This document shows, in pieces, positions 1 through 8,367 of a DNA stretch of 64,000 nt. Below the pieces are notes generated by a model. That model was not told the DNA's origin. It saw only the letters and a program-made list of their open reading frames with translations, and ran no database searches. Each line of letters opens with the position of its first letter. Position 1 is the stretch's first letter. Made by a program: the position numbers and the translations under genes. Source of the DNA: Pseudomonadota bacterium (GTDB lineage Bacteria > Pseudomonadota > Gammaproteobacteria > Xanthomonadales > Rhodanobacteraceae); NCBI GenBank assembly GCA_023388255.1, contig JAEWGO010000022.1:33428-97427 (forward strand). Direction: 5' to 3'.

Positions 1-1
1 G

Positions 2-1366
2 ACACTGGCGAGTATTGCGTTGCTGGCGGGCATCACGCTTGCCCTGAATGGGCTGGAACGCGCGCGCGCATCCGCGACGCAGGCGAGGATCGAAGCCACC
101 AAGGCCGCGCAAGTCGCCTCGTTCGTGCGAAGCATGCTGTCCGGCATCGACCCCGAGCGCGCGCGCGGCATGGACAACCGCCTCATGCGCACGATCCTCG
201 ATTCCGCCGCCGAACGTGCCGGCCGCGAACTGGCGAAGCAGCCGGACGTGCGCTCGGAGATCGAACGCACGATCGCGGACAGCTACGCATCGCTCGGCGA
301 GTTCACGATGGCCGATTCACACTACGAGGCCGCGCTCGCCGCTGCCCACGCGGCCAACCTTCCACCCGGAACGATCGGCGAGATCACCAGCCAGCGCGCG
401 CTCGGTCTCGCCGGCGCAGAACATGCGCAGGACGCGCTCGCCACCGCCGAGAAATCGCTCGCGTTGGCTTCCTCACTGCCTGCCGACGATCGCCAGCGGC
501 TGCACATCGAAAGCCGCCTGGCTGCACTCGAGCGCGACGCCGGCAAGCTGGAGCGGGCGCGCGTGCGCTTTGAGCGGGTGATAGCAATGCAGCGGCGGAC
601 ATTTGGCGAAGAGGATCCGGACACGCTCGAAAGCCTGCAGGGGCTGGCGATCACCCAATTCGTCGGCGGACATTTCGACCAGGCGCGCCCGCTGCTCGAG
701 AACCTCATCGCGAAATACCGGCAGCTGCGCGGCGCGGACGACATGAAGACCATCAGCGCGATGGTCAGCCTGGCCGTGCTGGACAACGAGCAGGAGCGCT
801 ATGCCGACACCGTGAAACTGCTGACCCCGTTGTTGCCGGTGGTCGAACGCGTGTATGGCCCGGATCATCCACGCACGCTGGTCGTCATCATGAACCTCGG
901 CAGCGCGATGCGCTACGAAAAACACTATGACAAGGCACGCCCGTACTACCTGCGCGCGCTGGAACTGGCGCGCAAACTGTATGGGCCGACGGCGCCGCGC
1001 ACCTTGATGGCCGAGGGCAACCTGTCATTGATGCTGCGCGATGCGGGCGATCTCGCCGAGGCCGAACGTCACGCCCGCTTCGTGGTCGATCATGCTGCGC
1101 AAGCGTTCGGCGACAATCCGTATCGCGCCAGCATGTACCGTGGGCTGGCGACCGTGCTGATCCTTGAAGGGCGCTACGCCGAAGCCGAGAAACAGCTGGA
1201 TACCGCATGGAACGTGTTCGTCAATGCGAAAGGCTATGGCGCCGATCATCCGCGCGCGCAGGAAGTCGTCGACAGCTACATCGACTTGTACACGGCGTGG
1301 AAAAAGCCAGAGCGCGCAGCCATCTGGAGTTCGCGCAAACACGTCGCGACCCCGCCAGCGCCGTGA
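2..1366 (+). CDS. TPR-containing C-terminal part of a membrane Ser/Thr protein kinase (5' end outside window)
   Basis: The reading frame is open from the window edge, so the gene begins upstream. The first codons encode the end of a hydrophobic segment (ALLAGITLALNGL), followed by a charged Arg/Ala helix and the stretch VASFVRSMLSGIDPERARG, then several tetratricopeptide repeats to the end. This is the usual C-terminal architecture of the PknB-like kinases of Xanthomonadales: cytoplasmic kinase domain, one membrane helix, extracytoplasmic TPRs. The kinase domain itself is not visible here, so the kinase assignment is an inference from the helix-plus-TPR layout; a TPR-only membrane protein remains possible. 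It is convergent with the aquaporin gene and separated from it by a strong hairpin. Confidence 0.7.
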   Translation, partial: TLASIALLAGITLALNGLERARASATQARIEATKAAQVASFVRSMLSGIDPERARGMDNRLMRTILDSAAERAGRELAKQPDVRSEIERTIADSYASLGEFTMADSHYEAALAAAHAANLPPGTIGEITSQRALGLAGAEHAQDALATAEKSLALASSLPADDRQRLHIESRLAALERDAGKLERARVRFERVIAMQRRTFGEEDPDTLESLQGLAITQFVGGHFDQARPLLENLIAKYRQLRGADDMKTISAMVSLAVLDNEQERYADTVKLLTPLLPVVERVYGPDHPRTLVVIMNLGSAMRYEKHYDKARPYYLRALELARKLYGPTAPRTLMAEGNLSLMLRDAGDLAEAERHARFVVDHAAQAFGDNPYRASMYRGLATVLILEGRYAEAEKQLDTAWNVFVNAKGYGADHPRAQEVVDSYIDLYTAWKKPERAAIWSSRKHVATPPAP

Positions 1367-1367
1367 T

Positions 1368-1397
1368 CGGGACGCGCGCCCGCAGGCGCGCGTCCCG
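1368..1397. terminator. Bidirectional hairpin between convergent genes
   Basis: A perfect 13-bp GC-rich stem (CGGGACGCGCGCC and its complement) with a CGCA loop begins just after the kinase stop codon and ends 6 bases before the aquaporin stop codon. There is no T-run on either side. It is best read as a shared transcription-stop or mRNA 3'-end hairpin for the two converging genes. Confidence 0.6.
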
Positions 1398-1403
1398 CGA
1401 CCG

Positions 1404-2105
1404 TCAACGCGGGTTCGCGTTGCCGAACAACGCGCGATAGACGATGCCGCCGAGTGCACCGCCGATGATCGGCGCGACCCAGAACAACCACAGTTGCGGC
1501 ACTGCCGCCGTGCTGGCAAAAAACGCGACAGCGGTCGAACGCGCCGGATTCACCGAGGTGTTGGTGACCGGGATGCTGATCAGATGGATCAGAGTCAGCG
1601 CGAGGCCGATCGCAATGCCGGCGAATCCGGCCGGTGCGTTGCCGTGGGTTGCGCCCATGATGATGAACACGAAGAAGAACGTCATCACGATCTCGCAGAC
1701 CAGCGCGGCCTGCATCGAATAGTGACCCGGCGACAGGTCGCCGAAACCGTTCGAGGCGAACCCGCCGGCGGCGAAATCCGGCTTGCCGCTGGCGATCAGG
1801 TACAACACCGCGCCTGCCGCGAGTCCGCCGAGCACCTGCGCGACGATGTACGGAACCAGGTCCGAGGCCGGAAAACGCCCACCGGCCACGAGGCCGACCG
1901 AGACCGCCGGGTTGAAGTGGCCGCCCGAGATGTGGCCGACCGCATAGACCATCGTCAGCACGGTCAGGCCGAACGCCAGCGCGACGCCGACGAATCCGAT
2001 GCCCAACTCGGGAAACGCGGCCGCCAGTACCGCGCTGCCGCAACCACCGAGGACCAGCCAGAACGTGCCGAAGAACTCGGCACCGAGACGTTTACCGATC
2101 GACAT
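1404..2105 (-). CDS. aqpZ: Aquaporin Z, water channel
   Basis: The 233-residue inner-membrane MIP-family channel has six membrane helices and both NPA boxes (NPA at residues 65-67 and 186-188). The selectivity-filter residues expected of a water-specific AqpZ are present: Phe45, His174, Thr183 and Arg189. The length matches the E. coli protein (231 aa). The start is preceded by a strong ribosome-binding site (AAGGGAGG, about 6 bases upstream of the ATG). The gene stands alone, convergent with the upstream kinase. The large residues in the filter favour water over glycerol transport. Confidence 0.95.
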   Translation of the reverse strand: MSIGKRLGAEFFGTFWLVLGGCGSAVLAAAFPELGIGFVGVALAFGLTVLTMVYAVGHISGGHFNPAVSVGLVAGGRFPASDLVPYIVAQVLGGLAAGAVLYLIASGKPDFAAGGFASNGFGDLSPGHYSMQAALVCEIVMTFFFVFIIMGATHGNAPAGFAGIAIGLALTLIHLISIPVTNTSVNPARSTAVAFFASTAAVPQLWLFWVAPIIGGALGGIVYRALFGNANPR

Positions 2106-2246
2106 GAAGCACCTCCCTTGGTTGACCTTCGGACGAAGACCTCACCCGACCGCCTGCGGCGGTCCGCACAGGTGAAACCATGCTAGCGACATGAAGCGGT
2201 GATCACGCCGGTCCCGATGCAACTTTCGGTGACATGCGAGCCTGCG

Positions 2247-2819
2247 TCAGAACGAGCGCACGCGCCGCGGCCGGATCAGCATGCCCATGCCGACACCGGC
2301 CAGCAGCCAACTGCCGAACTGCTCGACGAGGTCGCTGATCAGCAGCGATGTCGGAAAGCCGTACCAGCTCCATTGCGACACCGAGATGGACAGCCACGCC
2401 GCGATGCCGATTGCGGCCATCGAGAACACGCGTCGGCCGAAGCCGCCCGGCAACTGCATCAGCAGCAGCGCGCCGAACAACGCAGCGAGCACGTTGGAGA
2501 CGAATTCGGTCACGAGTTGGCGCGGCGACATCGCCTCGCCGCCATTGGGCTTGTAGATCAGCAGGCCGGACGGACCGCTGGCGATCTTCTGCTGCCACGC
2601 CTGCTGCTGCTCGGTCGACGGCTTGGCGCCCATGTCGATCCACGGAAACGCATACATGCCAGGTTCGGGCAGGTTCTCGCCGAACGCGGACAGCACTGCC
2701 GGCTCGTTCGGCATCGGCTTCATCGCTTCGCGCTCGAACGGCAGCGCCATGTGCGTGACCGCACCCCAGACGAACATCAGGAAACCGCCGAGGATGGCGG
2801 CCAGGACGATACGCACCAT
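2247..2819 (-). CDS. Small membrane protein with a large extracytoplasmic loop, function unknown
   Basis: The 190-residue protein has an N-terminal membrane helix (VLAAILGGFLMFVWGAVTHM), an approximately 85-residue loop containing a PxPGMYAFPW motif, and three further hydrophobic segments in the last 80 residues. The frame stays open for several hundred codons upstream, but only the ATG at 2819 begins a sensible membrane protein; the upstream part reads through other genes in the antisense direction. No function is recognised. It lies alone between aqpZ and the GFA/M48 pair, all on the minus strand. Confidence 0.7.
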   Translation of the reverse strand: MVRIVLAAILGGFLMFVWGAVTHMALPFEREAMKPMPNEPAVLSAFGENLPEPGMYAFPWIDMGAKPSTEQQQAWQQKIASGPSGLLIYKPNGGEAMSPRQLVTEFVSNVLAALFGALLLMQLPGGFGRRVFSMAAIGIAAWLSISVSQWSWYGFPTSLLISDLVEQFGSWLLAGVGMGMLIRPRRVRSF

Positions 2820-2949
2820 CTCGTTGACTCCGCTTCCGGGCTCGGCCCGCTGTGCCGGCATCATACGCGCGCCATTGCGGCATGGGTTCGCGTAGTGCGA
2901 TGGTCGTCGCGAAATCCCATCGATGTTCCGGTGAACGCGGTCCGGGGCA

Positions 2950-3402
2950 TCAGTTGCCGGTCGTCTCCAGCAGCACGTCCGGTATCCACAATTGCTGCCA
3001 TCGCGCGATCTTCTCGTCCGCGCCCAGCGATTGCGGCGACGCCGGCACCGGCGCGCCGAGTGCCGCGTTGCCATCCAGACAACCGGCGTTGGCAACGCCA
3101 TAGAGGCGCGAAGCGTGCCGGAAGATCGCCGCGACCAGCACGCCACACCGACCGCAGAGCAGGAACTTCGCCGCGTTCGAGCCCTGTTCGTACTCGCGCA
3201 ACGCGTCCGCATCGCTCGCCGATATTCGCAACTGCCCGGCAGGATCGGAAATCCAGACCGAGCCGTGCTTGCGGCAAAACGAGCAATCGCAGGCGCGCGG
3301 CACGATGCGCGCGAACGCCCGCCGCGTCGCCAGCGCGATGTGCAGCCGGCCGCAATGGCAGCTGCCGCGCAGGGTCGTCGCTTCGCCCATTGCAGCCGAC
3401 AC
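2950..3402 (-). CDS. GFA/CENP-V family zinc-binding protein
   Basis: The 150-residue protein has the GFA (glutathione-dependent formaldehyde-activating enzyme) fold signature. The N-terminal GSCHCGRLHI carries the first Cys pair, CDCSFCRKHG the second cluster, and CGRCGV the third, which together bind two zinc ions in this family. Members act on or sequester S-hydroxymethylglutathione or related thiol adducts, but for most, including this one, the substrate is unknown. The gene starts 7 bases after the M48 peptidase stop, so the two are probably co-transcribed. Confidence 0.85.
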   Translation of the reverse strand: MSAAMGEATTLRGSCHCGRLHIALATRRAFARIVPRACDCSFCRKHGSVWISDPAGQLRISASDADALREYEQGSNAAKFLLCGRCGVLVAAIFRHASRLYGVANAGCLDGNAALGAPVPASPQSLGADEKIARWQQLWIPDVLLETTGN

Positions 3403-3409
3403 GGTCGGT

Positions 3410-4756
3410 CTACTTCGCCGTGGATGGCAGCGGCGCGTTTGCGGTCGGATTGTCCTGGTTTTCCTTCAACCACAGCATCGACGCGTGCACGCGCTGCCAA
3501 CCGCTCGGGTGGTCGTAGAACAGGACTTCCTCGAGCGCCCCCGGCTTGATCTTGCGATAGGCCGACAGGCGCATCGCGGCCATGGCGAAGCCGTTCGGCT
3601 CGCGTGCGGCATCGAGCCCGAACGCATCCGCCTCGGCTTCGGCTTGGCGCACGATCGAATTCGTCAGCGGCGTGGCGAAGAAGAAAAACAACGACAGGAT
3701 CGCCAGCGCCAGCGGCAGCGCGGCCGGATCGGCGCGACCGCGCAGGCCGAGTCGACCGCCCCAACGCGCGAGCGCGACGTCGAAGCCGCGGTGGGTGATC
3801 CAGAAGCCGAGCGTCAGCACGAGGCTCAGGTAGACGATCAGGCGCAGCGCATGATTGAGCACGTAGTGGCCCATCTCGTGGCCCATCACCGCCTTGATCT
3901 CCGGCAACGAGGTTTTCTCCAGCAGGTTGTCGTTGAGCGCGACGCGCGTGGTGCCGAGGAAGCCGGACACGTTCGCGCTGATCCGCGTGGTCTGCTTGGA
4001 CGCATCGAACTCGACCACATTGTCGGTCGGCACCTGGTTCGCGCGTGCCAGCGACAACACCGCATCGCGCGCCGGCCCTTCGCGCAGCGGTTTGTAGCTG
4101 TTGAACAGCGGTTCGACAAAGACCGGCGCCAGCATCATCAGGAACAGCAGCACGACGAAGGTGCCGCTGCCCGCCCACACCCACCAGCGCGCGCCGGCCT
4201 TGCGGATCGCCGCATACAGCAGCGCCAGCAGCGGCGGCACGATCACCAGCGAAACCGCCATATCCTTGAGCTGGTCGCCGAACCAGCCGCCGAACGTCTG
4301 CGTGGCGAGTCCATATTGATGCTCGCGCACGAAATCGGTGTAGATCGACAGCGGCGCGCCGAGCACGAAGCCGACCAGCAGCCAGAGCGCGGCGTACAGC
4401 ATCACCTGCAACCAGGGTCGCCGGCTCGTTCGCTCGGCGATGTCGCGCATGCGCTGCGAGAGCCGGCCGCACAACAGGATCGCGGCAACCGCGAAGCCGT
4501 ACAGCAGGCCCCACAGCTTCAGCCAGTAGCCGCCTTCGAAATACGCGTTCGACGAGGCGCGCTGCGCCGGCGAGAGCAGATCGACATAGGCGTCGGTCGC
4601 CCGCTCGACGTCGAAGCCCGGCCCCGGCCGTGCCACGTCCGGAATCTGCAGGCCCGGCGGAAAGTCGCGCACAAGCGGAGACCCTTCCTGAGCACTGGCG
4701 ATGCCCGCCAGCAGGATCGAAACCACGAACATCAGCCCACACAGGATCCGCCGCAT
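3410..4756 (-). CDS. M48 family metallopeptidase (Ste24/CAAX-protease type), membrane-bound
   Basis: The 448-residue protein has a cleavable signal or membrane anchor (MRRILCGLMFVVSILLAG), at least four further membrane helices between residues 80 and 215, the zinc motif HEMGH at 293-297, and the downstream glutamate in EAEADAFGLD (about 372-380) that completes the metal site. This is the Ste24/CAAX-prenyl-protease-1 layout, used in bacteria for membrane-protein quality control. The ATG at 4756 was chosen because it begins the signal peptide; an in-frame ATG at 4870 would add 38 residues without signal character that overlap a strong hairpin. It is likely co-transcribed with the GFA gene downstream. 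Confidence 0.9.
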   Translation of the reverse strand: MRRILCGLMFVVSILLAGIASAQEGSPLVRDFPPGLQIPDVARPGPGFDVERATDAYVDLLSPAQRASSNAYFEGGYWLKLWGLLYGFAVAAILLCGRLSQRMRDIAERTSRRPWLQVMLYAALWLLVGFVLGAPLSIYTDFVREHQYGLATQTFGGWFGDQLKDMAVSLVIVPPLLALLYAAIRKAGARWWVWAGSGTFVVLLFLMMLAPVFVEPLFNSYKPLREGPARDAVLSLARANQVPTDNVVEFDASKQTTRISANVSGFLGTTRVALNDNLLEKTSLPEIKAVMGHEMGHYVLNHALRLIVYLSLVLTLGFWITHRGFDVALARWGGRLGLRGRADPAALPLALAILSLFFFFATPLTNSIVRQAEAEADAFGLDAAREPNGFAMAAMRLSAYRKIKPGALEEVLFYDHPSGWQRVHASMLWLKENQDNPTANAPLPSTAK

Positions 4757-4828
4757 GCCACGCCCCTTGGCTTTCGAAGATGCGCCAGCGTCGGGCATAG
4801 ATCGCATCGGCGTCAATCCGCCAAACGA

Positions 4829-4860
4829 CACGGGCCGCGTCGTTGCCAACGCGGCCCGTG
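4829..4860 (-). terminator. Strong hairpin downstream of the 4883-5350 gene
   Basis: A perfect 12-bp stem (CACGGGCCGCGT and its complement) with an 8-base loop lies 22 bases after the stop of the upstream minus-strand gene and before the M48 start. It lacks a long T-run, with only GTCGTTTGG following in the minus direction. It probably ends the upstream transcript and insulates the M48 operon. Confidence 0.5.
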
Positions 4861-4882
4861 AAAGAAGCATGCGGGAAGTGCG

Positions 4883-5350
4883 CTACTTCCTCGCGCGGCC
4901 TGCCTTGCTGATCGTGAATCCGCCGAAGCTGATGCCGATATCGACGCCTTCTCCGGCGCCGGCCAGCGCCAGCGAGACGGTGCCCTTGGTCAACACCTGG
5001 GCCGTGCCGGACTTGCCCGCACCGATGCTGGCATCGCCTTGCGCATAGGTGCCGAGCACGTCCTCGATGCGATGCACGTCGGTGAAGCGGCCGGTTCCGT
5101 TGTCGATGTGCGACTTGCCGACGGTCAGGCCGCCGCCTTTCGCATGGATGTTCACGCGCATCGACTTGCCGTTCTCGCAGGTGACCACGCCGTGGCCTTC
5201 AGCACGCTTGTAGATGGCGGCCCAGCCGGTCAACGAGAACTTGAGCTTGCAGTCCAGCTGCGCCGATGCGGCACTGGCGCGCTGCGGAATCGCCACCGCC
5301 ATGGCCAATGCCACGGCGGCGCCCAGAAACGAAAGACAACCATGTTTCAT
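4883..5350 (-). CDS. Exported glycine-rich protein of unknown function
   Basis: The 155-residue protein begins with a clear Sec signal peptide (MKHGCLSFLGAAVALAMAVA, cleavage near ASA-A). The mature domain starts with LDCKLKFSLTGWAAIYKRAEG, contains two cysteines (in LDCKL and VTCENG, probably a disulfide), and ends in a Gly/Ala-rich half with ISFGGF near the C-terminus. The repeated Gly-containing strands suggest a small periplasmic or surface-associated beta-rich protein. No family is recognised with certainty; there is a distant resemblance to DUF992-type periplasmic proteins. The ATG at 5350 was preferred over an ATG three codons upstream because of the signal peptide. Confidence 0.7.
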   Translation of the reverse strand: MKHGCLSFLGAAVALAMAVAIPQRASAASAQLDCKLKFSLTGWAAIYKRAEGHGVVTCENGKSMRVNIHAKGGGLTVGKSHIDNGTGRFTDVHRIEDVLGTYAQGDASIGAGKSGTAQVLTKGTVSLALAGAGEGVDIGISFGGFTISKAGRARK

Positions 5351-5467
5351 CGTCAACACTCCTCTGTGGGTGATGCGCGGATGGGAAGTCTCGACGGTCC
5401 CGGCTGAACGAATCGGAACCCGCGGCTTGCGCCGCCCGGCTACCTTATCCGATCACCCTTCCGAAGT

Positions 5468-5507
5468 GCGGCCACGGATGGCCGCTTCTGGCGTCGGCAA
5501 AGCCGAC
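5468..5507. repeat. Two adjacent GC-rich hairpins
   Basis: GCGGCC-ACGGAT-GGCCGC (5468-5485) is followed by GTCGGC-AAA-GCCGAC (5493-5507). They lie just downstream of the glycosylase gene on the minus strand. The first stem has the same arms as the terminator at 6103-6125 but no T-run. They may be transcript-end hairpins or a degenerate repeat unit. Confidence 0.4.
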
Positions 5508-5545
5508 ATCCTGCACGTCGACGAGGCGTGATGCCGATGGCGTGC

Positions 5546-6073
5546 TCAGGACGAGCGCATGGACAACGCCTGCAACTCGCGCCAACGCGCAAGCTTGGCC
5601 TCGCGCGGGATCGAGGCATTCGCCGGACTGGTCGAGGGCAGCGCGAGAATCACCAAGCCGGCCAGTCGCACCACATCGATCGCCGGCGCGATGCGGCGCC
5701 TGAAGACCTGATGCGCCTTGGCGCCGTTCAATGCGAGCGCACGGATCGACGGATACTGCTGCAGCAGTGCCGGGATATCGTTGGCGACCTCGCTGCCGGA
5801 CACGATGCTGCTGTCGAGGCTGCCGGCACGCTCGCAGCGCTCCAGCACATCCCAGATGCCGATGCGGCAGGCCTGCAGCCGGGCGATGCGCTGGCCGTAT
5901 GGCAGTGCCGGCCCTGCGCCGTAGAGCAATCCCATGAATGGCCAGAACAGGTTGTGCGGATGTGCGTACGACTGGCGCATCGCCAGCGAACGCAAGCTCG
6001 GCACCGTACCGAGCACCAGCACCCGGCAACCGGCGCCGACCTGCGGCGGAAAGCTTTCGACGGAGGCGGTCAC
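5546..6073 (-). CDS. Hypoxanthine-DNA glycosylase (DNA-deoxyinosine glycosylase), UDG superfamily
   Basis: The 175-residue protein carries the hallmarks of the family 6 uracil-DNA-glycosylase-like enzymes that excise deaminated adenine (hypoxanthine): the GTVPSLRS loop near the N-terminus, YAHPHNLFWPFMG for base recognition, GIWDVLERCER in the middle, and LPSTSPANAS towards the C-terminus. In this family an asparagine in the HPHN box replaces the aspartate of classical UDGs. It initiates base-excision repair in the cytoplasm. The gene lies between two hairpins and is probably monocistronic. Confidence 0.88.
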   Translation of the reverse strand: MTASVESFPPQVGAGCRVLVLGTVPSLRSLAMRQSYAHPHNLFWPFMGLLYGAGPALPYGQRIARLQACRIGIWDVLERCERAGSLDSSIVSGSEVANDIPALLQQYPSIRALALNGAKAHQVFRRRIAPAIDVVRLAGLVILALPSTSPANASIPREAKLARWRELQALSMRSS

Positions 6074-6102
6074 CTGTGCGCTCGTCCCTGGTCTCGAACA
6101 TC

Positions 6103-6125
6103 AAAAAGCGGCCTTCCATGGCCGC
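6103..6125 (-). terminator. Intrinsic terminator of the peroxiredoxin gene
   Basis: Read on the minus strand this is GCGGCC-ATGGAA-GGCCGC followed directly by TTTTTGA, a classic stem plus T-run, starting about 30 bases after the peroxiredoxin stop codon at 6156. It lies before the start of the glycosylase gene, so the two genes should be transcribed separately. Confidence 0.8.
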
Positions 6126-6155
6126 AGTTTTCAATGGAGTTCATTCCCCGGCGCA

Positions 6156-6704
6156 CTAACCGGCTGTCTGTTTGAGCGCGGCGAGATCGGCCAGCACCTG
6201 CTTGGAATTTTCCTTCGGATCGACGTCCTTGTAACGCTTGGCGACCTTGCCTTCGGGATCGATCAGGAATGTCTCGCGGCGCGCGTAGTGCATGCCGAGT
6301 TTGGAGGTCAACACGCCATAGGCCTTCGCGGTCGACTGGTCCGCGTCCGACAGCAGGCGGAATGGCACGTGGTATTTCTCGGCGAACTCGGCGTGCGATT
6401 TCACGTCGTCGAGGCTGACGCCGAACACGTCGGCGCCGGCCTTGCGCAACGCGATGATGTCGTCGCGGAACGTGCATACCTCGGTCGTGCAGCCGGGCGT
6501 GAAGTCCTTCGGATAGAAATACAGCACCGTCCATTTGCCGCGCTCGTCGGCGAGCGTATGCCAATCGCCCTTCTGGTCCTGCAGGCGGAAATCCGGTGCG
6601 GACTGGCCGACTGCCGGGCCGGGACTTTCGGGCGCGTCGGCGGCGAACAACGGCGCCGCGACGAAGGCGAACAGCAGCGCGAGAACAGAAAGCATGCGGG
6701 TCAT
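6156..6704 (-). CDS. Exported peroxiredoxin, BCP/PrxQ type
   Basis: The 182-residue protein has a Sec signal peptide (MTRMLSVLALLFAFVAAPLFA) followed by an AhpC/TSA thioredoxin-fold domain. The peroxidatic cysteine is Cys72 in FTPGCTTEVC, with a second cysteine five residues on (Cys77), the arrangement of atypical 2-Cys PrxQ/BCP enzymes. It reduces hydrogen peroxide and organic hydroperoxides using thioredoxin-like donors. Ordinary BCP is cytoplasmic; the signal peptide places this one in the periplasm. It ends at a good intrinsic terminator. Confidence 0.92.
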   Translation of the reverse strand: MTRMLSVLALLFAFVAAPLFAADAPESPGPAVGQSAPDFRLQDQKGDWHTLADERGKWTVLYFYPKDFTPGCTTEVCTFRDDIIALRKAGADVFGVSLDDVKSHAEFAEKYHVPFRLLSDADQSTAKAYGVLTSKLGMHYARRETFLIDPEGKVAKRYKDVDPKENSKQVLADLAALKQTAG

Positions 6705-6868
6705 CGGAGAATCTCCATCAAGGTCAGGCGTGCAGGTACGACGCGACGAAGCCGATCCAGTCTACGCCGGCACATGCATTGGACCGGCGTTCGCCGCAAA
6801 ATCGTTCAGGCATCGGCAGGCTTGCCGTTCCGATCGGGCGCGGCAAGCCGTGCGACAAGGCGGGAGTC

Positions 6869-7087
6869 ATGGTTCTCAAGCATCTGTACCACGCACGCGG
6901 CAGCGACGGGCACGACTACGAGGTGCACGTCTACGTCGAACCGGCCAACCACGAGAACGCGCACATCGAACGCCTCGCCAAGATCTGTCTCGCCGACGGC
7001 GGCGAGTTGCGCGTGCTGTCGCGACACCACTACGAAATCGTCGCGACCGGCGTCACGCTCGAAACCGGCGATCCGGATGCGATTTGA
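6869..7087 (+). CDS. Small protein of unknown function (72 aa)
   Basis: A 72-residue acidic/His-rich protein starts MVLKHLYHARG and contains LAKICLADGGELRVLSRHHYEIV. It has no signal peptide or membrane helix. The ATG at 6869 is preceded by a purine-rich GGCGGGAG about 5 bases upstream. The only plus-strand gene in this part of the window, it sits divergently from the peroxiredoxin gene. The alternating charged/hydrophobic pattern looks like a small alpha/beta domain. No family is recognised, and it could still be a spurious frame, although the ribosome-binding site and amino-acid composition argue for a real gene. Confidence 0.55.
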   Translation: MVLKHLYHARGSDGHDYEVHVYVEPANHENAHIERLAKICLADGGELRVLSRHHYEIVATGVTLETGDPDAI

Positions 7088-7116
7088 TCTGCCGTTTCCG
7101 TAGCGCCCTGTGCACG

Positions 7117-7572
7117 CTATTGGCGCAAACCCGCTCGACCGCGCTCATGCGCGGCGATGAACGCATCGACCGATGTGCCAGCAATCATTTCGGCGATTGC
7201 CACCAACGGCAACTGATCGAGCGTCTTGAAGCGCACGCAAGCCTTGCCGATATCGGGCTTGCGCCCGATCGCGGCGAATGCCGCGCGCAACGTCGCATCC
7301 TTGTCTGCCTCCAGCGGCAGCACGCCGAGGTACAACGACCACGCGTTCTTCTGCGCGGCAAACGCGACAACGCTCAGCGGCTGGCCGTTGTAGGTATCCG
7401 GATAGCGCGCGAGCGGAACCTCATAACTCGGCATGCCCCAGCGCATCGCCTCGACGCAGCCTGCCGGCAGATGCGCGACGATCAATTCGCGCAGCGCGAT
7501 TGCGACTGCGCGCCGCTGCGGCGGCAGGTCTTCGATATAGGCATCGACCGTAGCGGCCTCGCTGCGCGCCAT
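7117..7572 (-). CDS. DUF1801 (YdhG-like) domain protein
   Basis: The 151-residue cytoplasmic protein shows the DUF1801 signature: an N-terminal helix YIEDLPPQRRA, then EAMRWGMPSYEV, then KNAWSLYLG, and a C-terminal CVRFKTLDQLPL. The fold is shared with YdhG and some ferritin-like stress proteins; the biochemical role is unknown. It begins 7 bases after the stop of the lipoprotein gene and is very probably co-transcribed with it. Confidence 0.85.
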   Translation of the reverse strand: MARSEAATVDAYIEDLPPQRRAVAIALRELIVAHLPAGCVEAMRWGMPSYEVPLARYPDTYNGQPLSVVAFAAQKNAWSLYLGVLPLEADKDATLRAAFAAIGRKPDIGKACVRFKTLDQLPLVAIAEMIAGTSVDAFIAAHERGRAGLRQ

Positions 7573-7579
7573 CGCCGCC

Positions 7580-8305
7580 TCACTTCTTCTTCGCGGGTTT
7601 GGACAGCGGCAGGAACTTTGCCGCATCGTAGCCACCGACCTCGAACACCAGCGTACGTGCGCCCTTGCCCTTCTCGATGACGTCGATGCTGAGCTTGCGC
7701 GTGCCGGCGAGTTTGGCGATGAGCGCCTTGTCGTCGTTGATGAACATCGCCGGTTCGCCGGTCGGCGGCAGATAGGCCTTGAGCTTGGCTGGCTTGTCGT
7801 CGAAGCGCGCCGACAACGTACAGGTGCCGCGGCATTCGAAGCCCTTGCCGCTGCCGAACAGGTACGCACTCTCGCCCCAGGCGGAATGCCGGCGCAGGAT
7901 CAGGCGCACGCGCGCGGCTGAGTCGGCGTCGCTGCTGTAGATCGACGCGGTGCTCTGCTCGCCGCCCGACTCCTTGTTCGACTGGTAGATCCACAGGCGC
8001 TCGAGGCGCCGCCGCGTGACGATCTCCTTCGCCTGTGCGGTCGCGTCGGCCAAGGTTTCCTGCACTTCCTTCGCCGCCGCGGAACCCGGATACTTGGTGA
8101 CGATTTCCTGCCCGATCGGCGCAGCCAGTTCCCACGACTTCTCCTGCCGCAAGGTGCGATACAGATCGAGTGCCTTGGTCGACTGCGGATCGGTCGCCGC
8201 CGTGGCCGGAGCCGGCGCAGCGGCGCTCGGCGCTTCGGATTTCGAACACGCGGCCAGCGCGCCGGCGGCCGCGAACAACAGGATCAGCACGGAGCGGCTG
8301 CGCAT
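7580..8305 (-). CDS. Lipoprotein of unknown function
   Basis: The 241-residue protein starts with a lipoprotein signal peptide (MRSRSVLILLFAAAGALAAC; lipobox LAAC, lipidated Cys20), then an Ala/Pro linker and a mixed alpha/beta domain. A helix with KALDLYRTLRQEKSWE precedes a beta-rich half containing the Cys pair in FECRGTCTL and a basic C-terminus ending PAKKK. Position +2 after the lipidated Cys is Ser, consistent with outer-membrane sorting. The ATG at 8305 was selected over one ten codons upstream because it begins the signal peptide. It is followed at once by the DUF1801 gene. Confidence 0.8.
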   Translation of the reverse strand: MRSRSVLILLFAAAGALAACSKSEAPSAAAPAPATAATDPQSTKALDLYRTLRQEKSWELAAPIGQEIVTKYPGSAAAKEVQETLADATAQAKEIVTRRRLERLWIYQSNKESGGEQSTASIYSSDADSAARVRLILRRHSAWGESAYLFGSGKGFECRGTCTLSARFDDKPAKLKAYLPPTGEPAMFINDDKALIAKLAGTRKLSIDVIEKGKGARTLVFEVGGYDAAKFLPLSKPAKKK

Positions 8306-8367
8306 CGAAACTCTCCCGGATGGTCGAGCCCGCATCCTAAGGCAACGCCGATCAAGTTGCCTTTGCC

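Noticed and set aside
2247..4742. 831-codon minus-strand frame
   Set aside because: Only the last 190 codons (from 2819) form a sensible membrane protein; the rest overlaps the GFA and M48 genes in another frame.
3269..4861. 530-codon plus-strand frame over the M48 gene
   Set aside because: Gln/Arg/His-rich shadow of the M48 peptidase gene on the other strand.
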